A DNA stretch of 64,000 nucleotides from Lawsonibacter faecis (GTDB lineage: Bacteria; Bacillota; Clostridia; Oscillospirales; Oscillospiraceae): NCBI RefSeq assembly GCF_014287675.1, contig NZ_JACOPQ010000012.1:58774-122773 (forward strand), in the 5' to 3' direction. How positions within the stretch are numbered: position 1 is the first letter of the stretch; each line of letters begins with the position of its first letter. The position numbers and the translations under genes are program-made. Below the pieces are notes generated by a model. It worked only from the letters and a program-made list of their open reading frames with translations. It was not told the DNA's origin and made no database searches. Positions 25,122 to 33,406 of the stretch are shown here, piece after piece.

Positions 25122-27260
25122 TTATCCCTTGCTAACGGCGCAGCGGTTGGCACGGTAGCCGGGAAAGCCGCTGTAGGGGTCCAGATGGACCTCGCTGACC
25201 AGGTCGTTGGCGTTTGCCTCCCGGTAGCCGTGGAAGAGATGGACCTCTCCGGGCTGAATTTTGGAGGTGGGGTGGGCCTTCACCCGGAGGTGGCCGGTGG
25301 GCGTCACGATCTCCATCCAGTCGTCCTTGGCGATGCCCAGCCGCTCCGCGTCCTCCAGGCTCAGATCCGCCGTGGGCTCGGGGCGCAGGCTGCGCAGCCA
25401 GGGTACCTCGTGGAGCCGGGAGTGGATGGCGTTGGGGATGCGGGCGCCGGTGATGAGCTTGAGGGGGTACTCCGCAGGGTCTCCGATGTGGTCGTCGAAG
25501 GGGTCCCGGTAGGTGGGCAGGGGATCGAGACCGTGGGACTGGGAGAACTCAGCCACCGCCTCGGACCAGAATTCAAACTTGCCGCTGGGGGTGGGGAAGC
25601 CATGCTCCAGCAGCTCGCCCGCCACATCGCCGTGAGCGCCGGGAACCTTGATGGGGAGGTCGCTGCCCTTCATCTGGTCAATGGTGACGTCCAGGTCCCG
25701 CAGCATGAAGGCGATGCCCGCTTCGTAGCCCTGTCGGAGCAGGTCGTCGTCCAGATCCATGACGGCGGCCAGCTCGGAGAGAATCTGTACGTCGTTCTTG
25801 GACTCGTACAGGGGCTTAATGACCGGGTTGGTAAACTGGGCATAGCCGCCGGGATAGGCCTTGAACTCCCCGCGCTCAAAGGAGGTGCAGGCGGGCAGCA
25901 CAATATCGGCATATTTGGCGGTGTCCGTCATGAAAAGATCCACATCCACAAAGAAGTCCAGGGACTTGAGGGCCTCGTAGAACCTGCGGGTGTTGGGAAA
26001 CATCTTGGCGTTCATACCGCAGGCGAAGACCGCCTTGATGGGGTAGGGCTTCTCCTCGGTAATCTGGCGCAGCAGGTCCATGGCCTGGAACTCGTCCACC
26101 AGCTTGGACCAGAGGGGGAAGCGCTCCTGGCCGATGCGGGGATGTTCGCTCTTGGGCTCCCGGCTGCGGTAGTACTCGTGCTCATAGGTCAGATAGCCGG
26201 CGCTCTGATCGTAGTAGGTGATGGTCTCAGGCAGGCAGCCGCCCGCACGGTCAAAATTGCCGGTGAGGGCGTTGAGGCAGATCATGGCCCGGTAGTTCTG
26301 GAAGCCGTTGATCTGGTGGGCCAGGGGGGCGGAGGACTCCTGGATGCAGGCCGGTCCGCTGGTGGCGTAAATCCGGGTTGCCTCAAGGATATCATCCGGG
26401 TCCAGACCGGTGATTTTGCTCACCCGGTCCAGGTCGAACTGGCTGACGTAGGCCTTGTACTGCTCGAAGCCGTGGGTGTACTTCTCAATATAGTCCAGAT
26501 CCGCCCAGCCGTTGTCGATGATGAGCTTGGCCATGCCCAGGGCCAGCGCGCCGTCGGTGCCCGCCTTGAGCTGCAGATGCATGTCGGCCAGCTTGGCGGT
26601 GGCAGGGGTCTTCCGGGGGTCGATAATGATGATCTTGCCGCCCTTGTCCTTAAAGGCCTGGAGTCGGGGCAGGGCCAGGTGCTTGGAGTAGTAGGGGTTC
26701 AGGGCCCAGCCCAGCAGCACGTTGGAATTGCCCATGTCGGGGCCGGCGGCGTAGAGACCGGCGGTGGCCTCCCATGCCATCACGGCGGACTTATAGCAGG
26801 TGGAGCACTCGGAGCCGTAGTTGATGGAGCCGAAGGAGTAGGCGAAGCGGTGGAGGAACTGGCGGTACCACTTGGTATAACCCGAGAAGAAGGCCACGGA
26901 GTCGGGCCCCAGGGTTTCCTTCACGGCGTTCAGCCGCCGGGCGATCTCGGCGTAGGCCTCGTCCCAGGTGATGGGCTCAAACTTGCCCTCTCCCCGCTCG
27001 CCCACCCGGCGCAGGGGAGTGCGCAGGCGGTCGGAGCGGTAGATGTACTGGCGGCTGGCGTGGCCCTTGGTGCAGATTTTGCCCTTGTTGCGGGGGTGCT
27101 CCTTGGTGCCCTCCACCTTGATGACCACGCCGTCCTTCACATAGGCGTCGATGCCGCAGTGGGTGCAGGGGCAGCAGATGTCGCAGATGGTGCGTTTGAC
27201 CTCGATGCCCGTCTCGGGGCAGGGAATTTTTGCTTTCAGCAGCGCTTCCATATTATCCAT
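25122..27260 (-). CDS. Molybdopterin (bis-MGD) oxidoreductase, DMSO-reductase superfamily
   Basis: A 712-residue cytoplasmic enzyme with no Tat signal. The N-terminus binds an Fe-S cluster but the pattern is unusual: five cysteines at 26, 29, 30, 32 and 35 (CDICCPCTHCG), with Cys63 in GKICTKG as the distal ligand. Cys152 and Cys155 (ECSTCYKSA) lie where the superfamily places its molybdenum ligand, suggesting Cys ligation as in formate dehydrogenase or acetylene hydratase. MGD-binding stretches include NVLLGWALNPYYS, IIIDPRKTP and the C-terminal GYREANANDLV. It is the last gene of an operon with a racemase-like, an OCD and a PrpD protein. Substrate unknown; it may reduce, oxidise or hydrate a carboxylate. 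The ATG at 27260 has a GTGAGG site. Confidence 0.85.
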   Translation of the reverse strand: MDNMEALLKAKIPCPETGIEVKRTICDICCPCTHCGIDAYVKDGVVIKVEGTKEHPRNKGKICTKGHASRQYIYRSDRLRTPLRRVGERGEGKFEPITWDEAYAEIARRLNAVKETLGPDSVAFFSGYTKWYRQFLHRFAYSFGSINYGSECSTCYKSAVMAWEATAGLYAAGPDMGNSNVLLGWALNPYYSKHLALPRLQAFKDKGGKIIIIDPRKTPATAKLADMHLQLKAGTDGALALGMAKLIIDNGWADLDYIEKYTHGFEQYKAYVSQFDLDRVSKITGLDPDDILEATRIYATSGPACIQESSAPLAHQINGFQNYRAMICLNALTGNFDRAGGCLPETITYYDQSAGYLTYEHEYYRSREPKSEHPRIGQERFPLWSKLVDEFQAMDLLRQITEEKPYPIKAVFACGMNAKMFPNTRRFYEALKSLDFFVDVDLFMTDTAKYADIVLPACTSFERGEFKAYPGGYAQFTNPVIKPLYESKNDVQILSELAAVMDLDDDLLRQGYEAGIAFMLRDLDVTIDQMKGSDLPIKVPGAHGDVAGELLEHGFPTPSGKFEFWSEAVAEFSQSHGLDPLPTYRDPFDDHIGDPAEYPLKLITGARIPNAIHSRLHEVPWLRSLRPEPTADLSLEDAERLGIAKDDWMEIVTPTGHLRVKAHPTSKIQPGEVHLFHGYREANANDLVSEVHLDPYSGFPGYRANRCAVSKG

Positions 27261-27277
27261 ATTTGCCTCACTTACCC

Positions 27278-27988
27278 TTACAGAGTGAATAGCTTGCCCA
27301 GCCTGGGAATCTTCACGCCGACCCGGGCGTGGCGCAGCGCGCCCCAGAGCGTGACCTGGTTGCTGGTGACCACCGGCAGGCCGAAGTCGGTCTCGATGGT
27401 CTCGATGATGTCCAGCACGTTCAGGCCTGTGCAGCTGATGAAGATGCAGTCGGAATGGGAGAGGTCCAGCTCCTTCACCTTCTGGTACACGAAGCTGGGC
27501 TGGATGTCCGCGATGGACTTCTCGGTCTGATGCATGCCCCGGATGCCGGTGACGCCGATGCCGTGGGACTCCAGAAATTGCTTTTCAATGGCGTTGGTGT
27601 CGTCAGGATAGGGGGTGATGGCGGCCACCTTGCCCACGCCCAGGCGGGCGAAGCCCTCCATCAGCACCGTGCTGGTGGTGAGGCCGGGCGCACCGCTGGC
27701 GCGCTCTATGCGGCGGATGCACTCCTGATCGAAGCCCGGTCCGCCGATGAGGCTGCCCGAGGTGCAGCCGAACATCACCAGGTCGTGGCGGCGGGTGGAG
27801 AAGACCTTGGCGCAGTCCTCCAGCAGGTCGGCCATCTCCATCAGGCCCTCCGGGCTGGGCATGCCGCCGAAGGGGACCCGGGTGGTGATGACGCCCACGC
27901 CGTCGGGCACGAAGCGGTGAAAATCCCGCTCCATGGAAGCGCCGGTGCCGGGGTTAATGAGGCCGATTTCAGCTCTCCAAGCATACAT
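27278..27988 (-). CDS. Asp/Glu racemase superfamily protein, maleate isomerase/arylmalonate decarboxylase-like
   Basis: A 236-residue protein with the two half-domain cysteines of the superfamily: one in FGCTSGS (N-terminal half) and one in ISCTGLN (C-terminal half). Two-cysteine members include maleate cis-trans isomerase and Asp/Glu/hydantoin racemases; arylmalonate decarboxylase keeps one. The loops VPFGGMPSPEGL and TPYPDDTNAIE fit the maleate isomerase branch. A CGGAGG site precedes the ATG. It lies 56 nt after the OCD gene and 17 nt before the molybdoenzyme gene, so it is probably part of one pathway. Substrate not known. Confidence 0.83.
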   Translation of the reverse strand: MYAWRAEIGLINPGTGASMERDFHRFVPDGVGVITTRVPFGGMPSPEGLMEMADLLEDCAKVFSTRRHDLVMFGCTSGSLIGGPGFDQECIRRIERASGAPGLTTSTVLMEGFARLGVGKVAAITPYPDDTNAIEKQFLESHGIGVTGIRGMHQTEKSIADIQPSFVYQKVKELDLSHSDCIFISCTGLNVLDIIETIETDFGLPVVTSNQVTLWGALRHARVGVKIPRLGKLFTL

Positions 27989-28044
27989 GTCGTAGATCCT
28001 CCGTTTCTATTTAAACAAATGCGCCCGGACGTTTCGGGGTCATT

Positions 28045-29037
28045 CTAGGTCAGGCGCAGGGTCCGGCCCGCGCCCAGGCGGCGGGCTTTTTCCACCAGAT
28101 GCACGCCCACGGCGATGTCCAGCGTGCCCATCCCCATGTGGGAGAAGACGATCCGCTCCCGGTCATTTTCCCGGCCGGGGACCTTGCCGCAGACAATCTC
28201 CCCCAGGGAGGCGTAGACGTCCGACGGGTCGAGCAGATGGCCGAAGCTGGGGTGCTCCAGAATCTCGATGCGGTCGGATTCCCGGTGGCCCACCACCCAC
28301 TTATCGCAGAAGCGGCTGATTTGGGGCTCAATGTCGTTAAAGGCGAACATGGCGTCCACCAGGCACCCCTCGGGCAGCCATTCGGCCCGGATGAGCGGGG
28401 TGCGGCAGGTGGTGGCGGTGAGCAGAATGTCGGAGCACTCCGCCAGGTCCCGGGGGCTCTGCGCAATCTCCAGCCGGGCGCGCAGCGTGCCCTCCGTCTC
28501 CCGGACGTACCGCTCCAGCTTGTCGGGCGTGGCGCTGTAGACGATGATGCGCTCCAGGTCGAAATGCTCGTCGAAGGAGCGGACGGCGCAGCGTCCCTGG
28601 GCCCCGCAGCCCAGAACGCCCAGGGTCTTGGCGCCCTTGCGGGCCAGGTGCTTGGCGGCCACCACCGCGTGGCCGCCGGCGGTGCGCATATTGGTGATGG
28701 CGGTGGCGTCCAGAATGGCGTAGGGCATACCGTTGTCCATCCGGCTGAGCACCAGCACATGGGCCCAGATGGTGGGGTAGCCGTCGGGCTGGGCGGGGTA
28801 GAAGTTGGTCCATTTCACGCCGGAGGCGTTCAGGCTTTCCAGGCAGCCGGGCATGGCGAAAATGCAGTTGGCCCGGTGGGGACCCACCCGCATGACCTCC
28901 TTGGACGGCACGAGCATCCGGCCGCTGCCGTCGGCCCGAAAGGCGTCCTCCACCGCGCGCACCACGTCGGCGTAGGTCAGAAGGGACTCCACCTCCTGCC
29001 TGGACAGGAAGAGGACGTCTACCTGATGTTCATCCAT
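28045..29037 (-). CDS. Ornithine cyclodeaminase/mu-crystallin family protein
   Basis: A 330-residue NAD(P)-binding protein. The Rossmann motif is LGVLGCGAQGRCAVRSF, preceded by DATAITNMRTAGGHAVVAAKHLA, the segment that carries a conserved Arg/Thr and a lysine in the family (Lys near VKWTNF). Family members include ornithine cyclodeaminase, alanine dehydrogenase, ketimine reductase and iminosuccinate reductase, all acting on C-N bonds alpha to a carboxylate. Start at 29037 with an AAGGAGG site; the open frame upstream runs out of frame through the PrpD gene. In this operon it probably makes or breaks an imine of the pathway substrate, which is inference. Confidence 0.88.
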   Translation of the reverse strand: MDEHQVDVLFLSRQEVESLLTYADVVRAVEDAFRADGSGRMLVPSKEVMRVGPHRANCIFAMPGCLESLNASGVKWTNFYPAQPDGYPTIWAHVLVLSRMDNGMPYAILDATAITNMRTAGGHAVVAAKHLARKGAKTLGVLGCGAQGRCAVRSFDEHFDLERIIVYSATPDKLERYVRETEGTLRARLEIAQSPRDLAECSDILLTATTCRTPLIRAEWLPEGCLVDAMFAFNDIEPQISRFCDKWVVGHRESDRIEILEHPSFGHLLDPSDVYASLGEIVCGKVPGRENDRERIVFSHMGMGTLDIAVGVHLVEKARRLGAGRTLRLT

Positions 29038-29078
29038 AGGTTGTTCCTCCTTGGGGGCGGGGGCGCCGCCCGCGGGCA

Positions 29079-30461
29079 TTACGCCTTCAGGTACTCGCCC
29101 AGGATGGACAGGTCCTCCACATCCTCCAGGCGGTTCATGATGAGGTCCACCAGCTTGTCGCACTGCTCGGCAGTAAAGATGGTGGCGGTGGCGACGCGGA
29201 AGTTCTCGATACACTCCTCGCGGGTATAGGGGTTCTGGGGGTGGCCCTTGGGGAACTGGATGGAGTCCTCGTAGGCCGTACCGTCCTTGAGGGTGATCTT
29301 CATCTCGTAGGTGGGGTAGCCGCCCTCGCGGAAGCGGTCGAACTGGGAGCTGACCCGCTCCACGCGGCCCACGCCCTTGAAGCGGTTGGCCATCTCCAGA
29401 ATGACGGGGTCCTTGAGGTACTTCTCCTCGGCCCACTCCCAGCCCAGCTGGGGCCCGCGCAGGTACATGGCCAGGCAGAAGGGAATGGAGAACTGGGCGC
29501 GGACGGTGGAGGGGTAGCCCTCGGGCCAGTTTTCGCTGCGGTTGGGGATAAAGGGGGACATCTCGATGGACTCGATGTCGTCGGCCTTGATGCCGTTGGC
29601 GGTGACCATGCGGTGCAGCAGGTCCAGGGGAGCCTGAATCCACATATTGGCGGGCCAGTTCTTCAGCAGCATATCCATCAGGTAGTAGTGGCTGCCCAGC
29701 TCCTTGTCGAACCAGTCCCAGTCGCACTGGTCGGAGACGCCGAACCAGTACCCGCCGTACTCCTCCAGCGCGTCCCTCAGGGTGGTGATGCCCTTGTCCA
29801 CGATGAGGGAGCACTCCACGCCCATCTTGGCGGTCAGGCCGTAGGTGTAGTGGTAGAAGTCGGTGTTGGTGGCGTTGATCTGCTCGGTGGCCACGGGGCA
29901 CATGCCCGCGGCGGTGCCGATGAGCTGGTTGAGCTTGTCGGCGGACAGATTCAGCAGCTTGCCGGACACGGCGGTGGGGGCGAAAATCTGCCAGCAGTAG
30001 AGGCCCCAGCCCGCGTCGAAGCGCTCGGGCGTGGGCTGCACCGCCATGGCGATGCGCTGGTAGACCTCGAACCCGCCGACAAAGGAGGTCAGATAGTCCT
30101 TGCCGGACTTGCCGTAGGCCTCGGCCACCGCCAGGCCCGCGGGCACCGCGCCGGAGCAGGGGTGGCCGGTCCAGGAGCAGTCCTCCCAGTCCAGAAAGTC
30201 GCTCATCATGCCGTTGGCAAAGGCGGCGCTGGTGACGGAGACCTTGGAGCCGTCGCCGAAGATGGTGGCGCCCCGCTCGCTCTCACCCATGACCTTGGCG
30301 ACCTCAATGGCCTCGCGGACGGTCTTGGCCTTGGCCGCGCCCAGGGCCACGCCCACGGTGTGCAGGGTGACCATCTTTGCCCGTTCAATCACCTCGGCGG
30401 GAATATTCTCATACTTCAGGTCTGCCAGATAGTCGGCCAGAATTTGGGTGTACTTTTTCAT
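29079..30461 (-). CDS. MmgE/PrpD family protein
   Basis: A 460-residue protein covering the whole MmgE/PrpD fold. Typical features are the early ADYLADLKYENIP...TLHTVGVALGAA segment, ATIFGDGSKVS, NGMMSDFLDWEDC (the usual N.. .. HALDYDD-type motif, here SDFLDWEDC) and GHPCSGAVPAGLAVAEA. Known members are 2-methylcitrate dehydratase, cis-aconitate decarboxylase and iminodisuccinate epimerase; all act beside carboxylates. A GGAGGTG site precedes the ATG. It is the first gene of the operon driven from the 30.5 kb promoter region and is followed 41 nt later by the OCD gene. The altered acid motif makes a substrate guess unsafe. Confidence 0.87.
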   Translation of the reverse strand: MKKYTQILADYLADLKYENIPAEVIERAKMVTLHTVGVALGAAKAKTVREAIEVAKVMGESERGATIFGDGSKVSVTSAAFANGMMSDFLDWEDCSWTGHPCSGAVPAGLAVAEAYGKSGKDYLTSFVGGFEVYQRIAMAVQPTPERFDAGWGLYCWQIFAPTAVSGKLLNLSADKLNQLIGTAAGMCPVATEQINATNTDFYHYTYGLTAKMGVECSLIVDKGITTLRDALEEYGGYWFGVSDQCDWDWFDKELGSHYYLMDMLLKNWPANMWIQAPLDLLHRMVTANGIKADDIESIEMSPFIPNRSENWPEGYPSTVRAQFSIPFCLAMYLRGPQLGWEWAEEKYLKDPVILEMANRFKGVGRVERVSSQFDRFREGGYPTYEMKITLKDGTAYEDSIQFPKGHPQNPYTREECIENFRVATATIFTAEQCDKLVDLIMNRLEDVEDLSILGEYLKA

Positions 30462-30497
30462 GGTTGCACCTCCAGAAAATATAAAGAATCAGCTTGT

Positions 30498-30552
30498 TTG
30501 ACAAAAAAATAAAAAAGATTTCATTGAAAGATGGCAAAATGACGGATATAAT
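30498..30552. promoter_or_regulatory. Divergent promoters and candidate LysR operator
   Basis: Toward the LysR gene: TTGAAA (30524-30529), 17-base spacer, TATAAT (30547-30552). An 11-bp palindrome TTTCATTGAAA (30519-30529) overlaps that -35 box. Toward the PrpD operon the minus strand has a TTGTCA-like box followed by TATATT before its GGAGGTG site. The whole spacer is far more AT-rich than its surroundings. LysR autoregulation and activation of the operon from here is expected for this geometry. Confidence 0.6.
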
Positions 30553-30582
30553 AGGCGAAAAGAACGAAAGGCGGTGCGGCAG

Positions 30583-31527
30583 ATGCGCACGGAATACCTG
30601 GAATACCTGCTTGAGGTGGCGCGTACAAAGTCTATTTCAGCGGCGGCAAAGAAGCTCTTTATCGGACAGACCACCCTGAGCGCCATCATCAACTCCGTTG
30701 AAAATGAGCTGAACGTGAAAATATTCCAGCGCACCCACCGGGGCGTGGCGCTGACGGCCCATGGGGAGCGGGTCATCGCCATCGCCGAGGAGATGGTGGA
30801 GAATAACCGCCAGCTATTAAACCTCTTCGCAGACACAGAGCCCACCCGGCGGAACATTCCGCTGGTGGCCTATCCCAGCGCCTGCAGCATCCTGAGCCTG
30901 TATCTCACCGCCCGCCTGCGCGCCTGCAGGGACGAGCCCACCCTCTCCATGCGGGAGGTAATGTCCACCAAGGTGGTCAGCAGCGTTGCAAACGGCATGG
31001 CCAACATCGGGGTGGGCGCCTCCGCCCGGCACGAGTTTTTCAACAGCCAGTACAGCGCCCACAACAACGGCTTTACCTTTGAGCCGGTCTATACGGACCA
31101 CTTCTGTCTGTGCGTCAGCCGCACGTCCCATTTGGCGGGGAATGCGTCTGCCGACGTGTCGGAGCTGACGGAGGAGCATCTGGCGGTGACGGATTCCCAC
31201 CCGATCTCGTCCACCTCCTCCGTGGGGGGCATTTTGAAGTATGTGCGCCGGTTCTCGGTGTTCAACAGCATGGAGGTCATTAAAAAGGCGGTGCTGGCGG
31301 AGAACATGGTGGCCGTGCTGCCCCGGCTGTCGTACTATGAAGATCCCCATGTGGCCTCCGGCGACCTGCGCCTGCTGGGCCTCACCGGGTTTGAGACCGA
31401 GCTGAGCAATTTCCTGGTCCTCAATGAAAAGGGGGGACTCAATACCCAGGAGAAGCGCCTCGTGGGGTTCATCCGGGATTTCTACCGCGAGCTGGAGGAG
31501 CGGGAGAAGCAGGGGGCGTTGGCATAG
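30583..31527 (+). CDS. LysR-family transcriptional regulator
   Basis: A 314-residue regulator. The N-terminal helix-turn-helix reads YLLEVARTKSISAAAKKLFIGQTTLSAII followed by the LTAHGERV segment; the rest is the two-lobed substrate-binding effector domain. I place the start at ATG 30583 with AAAGG eleven bases upstream; GTG 30574 is an alternative. It sits between, and divergent from, the PrpD-OCD-racemase-molybdoenzyme operon, and convergent with the ferredoxin/oxidoreductase genes, so it is the obvious regulator of the cluster, with its inducer probably a pathway substrate or intermediate. Confidence 0.88.
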   Translation: MRTEYLEYLLEVARTKSISAAAKKLFIGQTTLSAIINSVENELNVKIFQRTHRGVALTAHGERVIAIAEEMVENNRQLLNLFADTEPTRRNIPLVAYPSACSILSLYLTARLRACRDEPTLSMREVMSTKVVSSVANGMANIGVGASARHEFFNSQYSAHNNGFTFEPVYTDHFCLCVSRTSHLAGNASADVSELTEEHLAVTDSHPISSTSSVGGILKYVRRFSVFNSMEVIKKAVLAENMVAVLPRLSYYEDPHVASGDLRLLGLTGFETELSNFLVLNEKGGLNTQEKRLVGFIRDFYRELEEREKQGALA

Positions 31528-31540
31528 CGCCTTTTTCGGG

Positions 31541-31568
31541 AGCCGCTCCGGCCTTGGCCGGGGCGGCT
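31541..31568. terminator. Terminator between LysR and ferredoxin genes
   Basis: AGCCGCTCCGGCC, TT, GGCCGGGGCGGCT followed by TTT: a stem with one mismatch, between convergent genes. Confidence 0.7.
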
Positions 31569-31576
31569 TTTCGCGC

Positions 31577-32089
31577 TCAGGGCTGAATGAGCTGCGCCAG
31601 CCTCTTGAGGGAGTGCTCAACGTGGTCCCTTTTGAACCCCTCCTCATCCACGCAGCGCAGGGCGCCCGTTGGGCAGTTGCGTACGCAGGCGGGCTCCAGG
31701 CCGTTGCGGATGCGTGTGACACAGCCGTCACACTTGCGCATCTTGCCGTCCGCGCCGAAGGAGGGGGCGCCGAAGGGACAGGCCATGGCGCAGCTGTGGC
31801 AGCCGATGCACCGGGTGTTGTCGAAGAGAGTCAGGCCGGTTTCGGGGTCCTTGGCCAGACAGCCGCAGGGGCAGGCGGTGACGCAGGGGGCCTCCGCGCA
31901 GTGCATGCAGGCAGTGGCCATATAGGTGTACTTGCAGTGTCCCCGGCCGTCGGGCTGCTCCAGGTCAAAGACCACCCGGAACGGGGCCTCGCAGCGCTGG
32001 GTGTCGATGTCGTTTTGATCCATGCAGGCCACGGCGCAGGCGCCGCAGGCAGAGCATTTGTCGATGTCCAGGTCAATGATGAGAGCCAT
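31577..32089 (-). CDS. Four-cluster ferredoxin-type electron transfer subunit (DmsB/HybA-like)
   Basis: A 170-residue protein with four [4Fe-4S] cysteine sets: CSACGACAVAC near residue 12, CMHCAEAPCVTACPCGC near 61, CIGCHSCAMACPF near 93 and CDGCVTRI...CVRNCPTGAL toward the end. This is the plan of electron-transfer subunits that serve molybdopterin oxidoreductases such as DmsB, FdhB and NrfC. It overlaps the FAD oxidoreductase gene by 17 nt and follows it, so the two are coupled. The likely partner is the molybdoenzyme encoded 4.3 kb away in the same cluster, giving an NAD(P)H - FAD - Fe-S - Mo chain; that link is inference. Confidence 0.87.
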   Translation of the reverse strand: MALIIDLDIDKCSACGACAVACMDQNDIDTQRCEAPFRVVFDLEQPDGRGHCKYTYMATACMHCAEAPCVTACPCGCLAKDPETGLTLFDNTRCIGCHSCAMACPFGAPSFGADGKMRKCDGCVTRIRNGLEPACVRNCPTGALRCVDEEGFKRDHVEHSLKRLAQLIQP

Positions 32090-33359
32090 GGCTTTTATTC
32101 AGTCCTTCCAGATAGTCGATGAGCGTATGGGGCAAGCCCTCCCGCTCCAGACGGCCCCGGCCGACGGGGCCCAGCTCGGTGCCGGGCTCCAGCAGGGATT
32201 TGAGCAGGAAGTGCTTGAGCACGCCGCTGACACGGTATTGATCCAGGATGTTTACGCAGACCAGCCGGCCGTCCCTGGCCACCAAATCCACCCGGCCGCG
32301 TCCGCCGGACAGGGGGAAGGTCTGCCGGTCGCCCGTCATGCGCACGTCGCCCAGGCCGATGAAATCCATGTTCATGAAATGGGTGATGTTGTGGGTGATG
32401 TTGCCGGGGCAGGAGGCCGCGGGGAATGCGCCGGCGATATTGGCGCCCGCGGTCTCTCCCTGCCGGGCGGCATTGTCCCAGAGTCCGATGATCTGAGTCT
32501 GGCCGGTGAGCAGGTTGTTGCCCTCGCAGCAGTCTCCGGCGGCGTAGACGCCGGGGGCGGAGGTCTCCATCTGAGCGTTGACCACGATGCCGCGGTCCAC
32601 CCGGATACCCGCGTCGGCCAGCTGGGTGTTGGCCCGGGTGCCGATACACAGCAGGGCGATGTCGCAGGGTAGACGCCCGCCGCCGCCCAGACAGACCTCC
32701 AGGCCGTCACCGGCGAGCTCAATGGCCTCGATGGGGCGGGAGAAGCGCTGGCGCACGCCCTGGGCCTCCAGGCGCTGCTCGATCTCCGCCGCCACCTCCG
32801 GGAGGGCGGCGGTGGGGAAGATGTGGGGCGCCATGTCGGCCAGGGTGACCGGGACGCCCCGCTTGTGGAGAAGCTCCACCAGCTTGATGCCCACCATGGA
32901 CGCGCCGATGACCACGGCGGAGCGCACCCCCTGCTCCAGCCGCTCCCGCAGCCGCTCGGCGTCCTCCACGGTGCGCATACAGAAGACGCCGGGCCGCTCT
33001 ATGCCCGGGATGGGTGGCACCAGGGCACTGGCCCCGGTGGCCAGCACCACATTGTCAAAAAAGGCCGTCCGGCCGTCCCGCAGGGTGAGCCGCCGCTGTG
33101 CGGAGTCCAGGGCGGTCACCAGCGTGTCCCGGTGGAGAATGAGATCGTACTCCTCCCGCAGGGTGTCCAGATCCCCAAAGGGGAACATCCCCCCGTAGGC
33201 CAGCGTACCCGTCACATAGTAGGTGGTGAGCATGGGGTTGGCCGGCGGGGTGTCGGTGTTGCTGTAAATATGTATTTCGCCGTTGTAGCCATGCTCCCGC
33301 ATGGACTTGGCGGCGTGGAATCCGGCACAGCCGAACCCGATAATTGCAGTGCGTTGCAT
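32073..33359 (-). CDS. FAD-dependent NAD(P)H oxidoreductase (Pyr_redox_2)
   Basis: A 428-residue two-dinucleotide-fold flavoprotein. FAD binding is at AIIGFGCAGFHAAKSM, NAD(P) binding at VVIGASMVGIKLVELLHKRG, and the second FAD contact at GVYAAGDCC. The region that holds the redox cysteine in CoA-disulfide and NADH-oxidase relatives reads NPMLTTYYVTG with no cysteine, so it resembles the nitrite reductase/rubredoxin reductase branch that only passes electrons on. ATG 33359 matches the conserved N-terminus; the longer frame to 33383 is unnecessary. It is encoded just upstream of and overlapping the ferredoxin gene, and 47 nt after the opine dehydrogenase-like gene. Confidence 0.85.
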   Translation of the reverse strand: MQRTAIIGFGCAGFHAAKSMREHGYNGEIHIYSNTDTPPANPMLTTYYVTGTLAYGGMFPFGDLDTLREEYDLILHRDTLVTALDSAQRRLTLRDGRTAFFDNVVLATGASALVPPIPGIERPGVFCMRTVEDAERLRERLEQGVRSAVVIGASMVGIKLVELLHKRGVPVTLADMAPHIFPTAALPEVAAEIEQRLEAQGVRQRFSRPIEAIELAGDGLEVCLGGGGRLPCDIALLCIGTRANTQLADAGIRVDRGIVVNAQMETSAPGVYAAGDCCEGNNLLTGQTQIIGLWDNAARQGETAGANIAGAFPAASCPGNITHNITHFMNMDFIGLGDVRMTGDRQTFPLSGGRGRVDLVARDGRLVCVNILDQYRVSGVLKHFLLKSLLEPGTELGPVGRGRLEREGLPHTLIDYLEGLNKSHGSHH

Positions 33360-33406
33360 GTAAAGCTCCTTCTGCCGTTTCATACAAATCTTTCCGGAGT
33401 AGCGTA

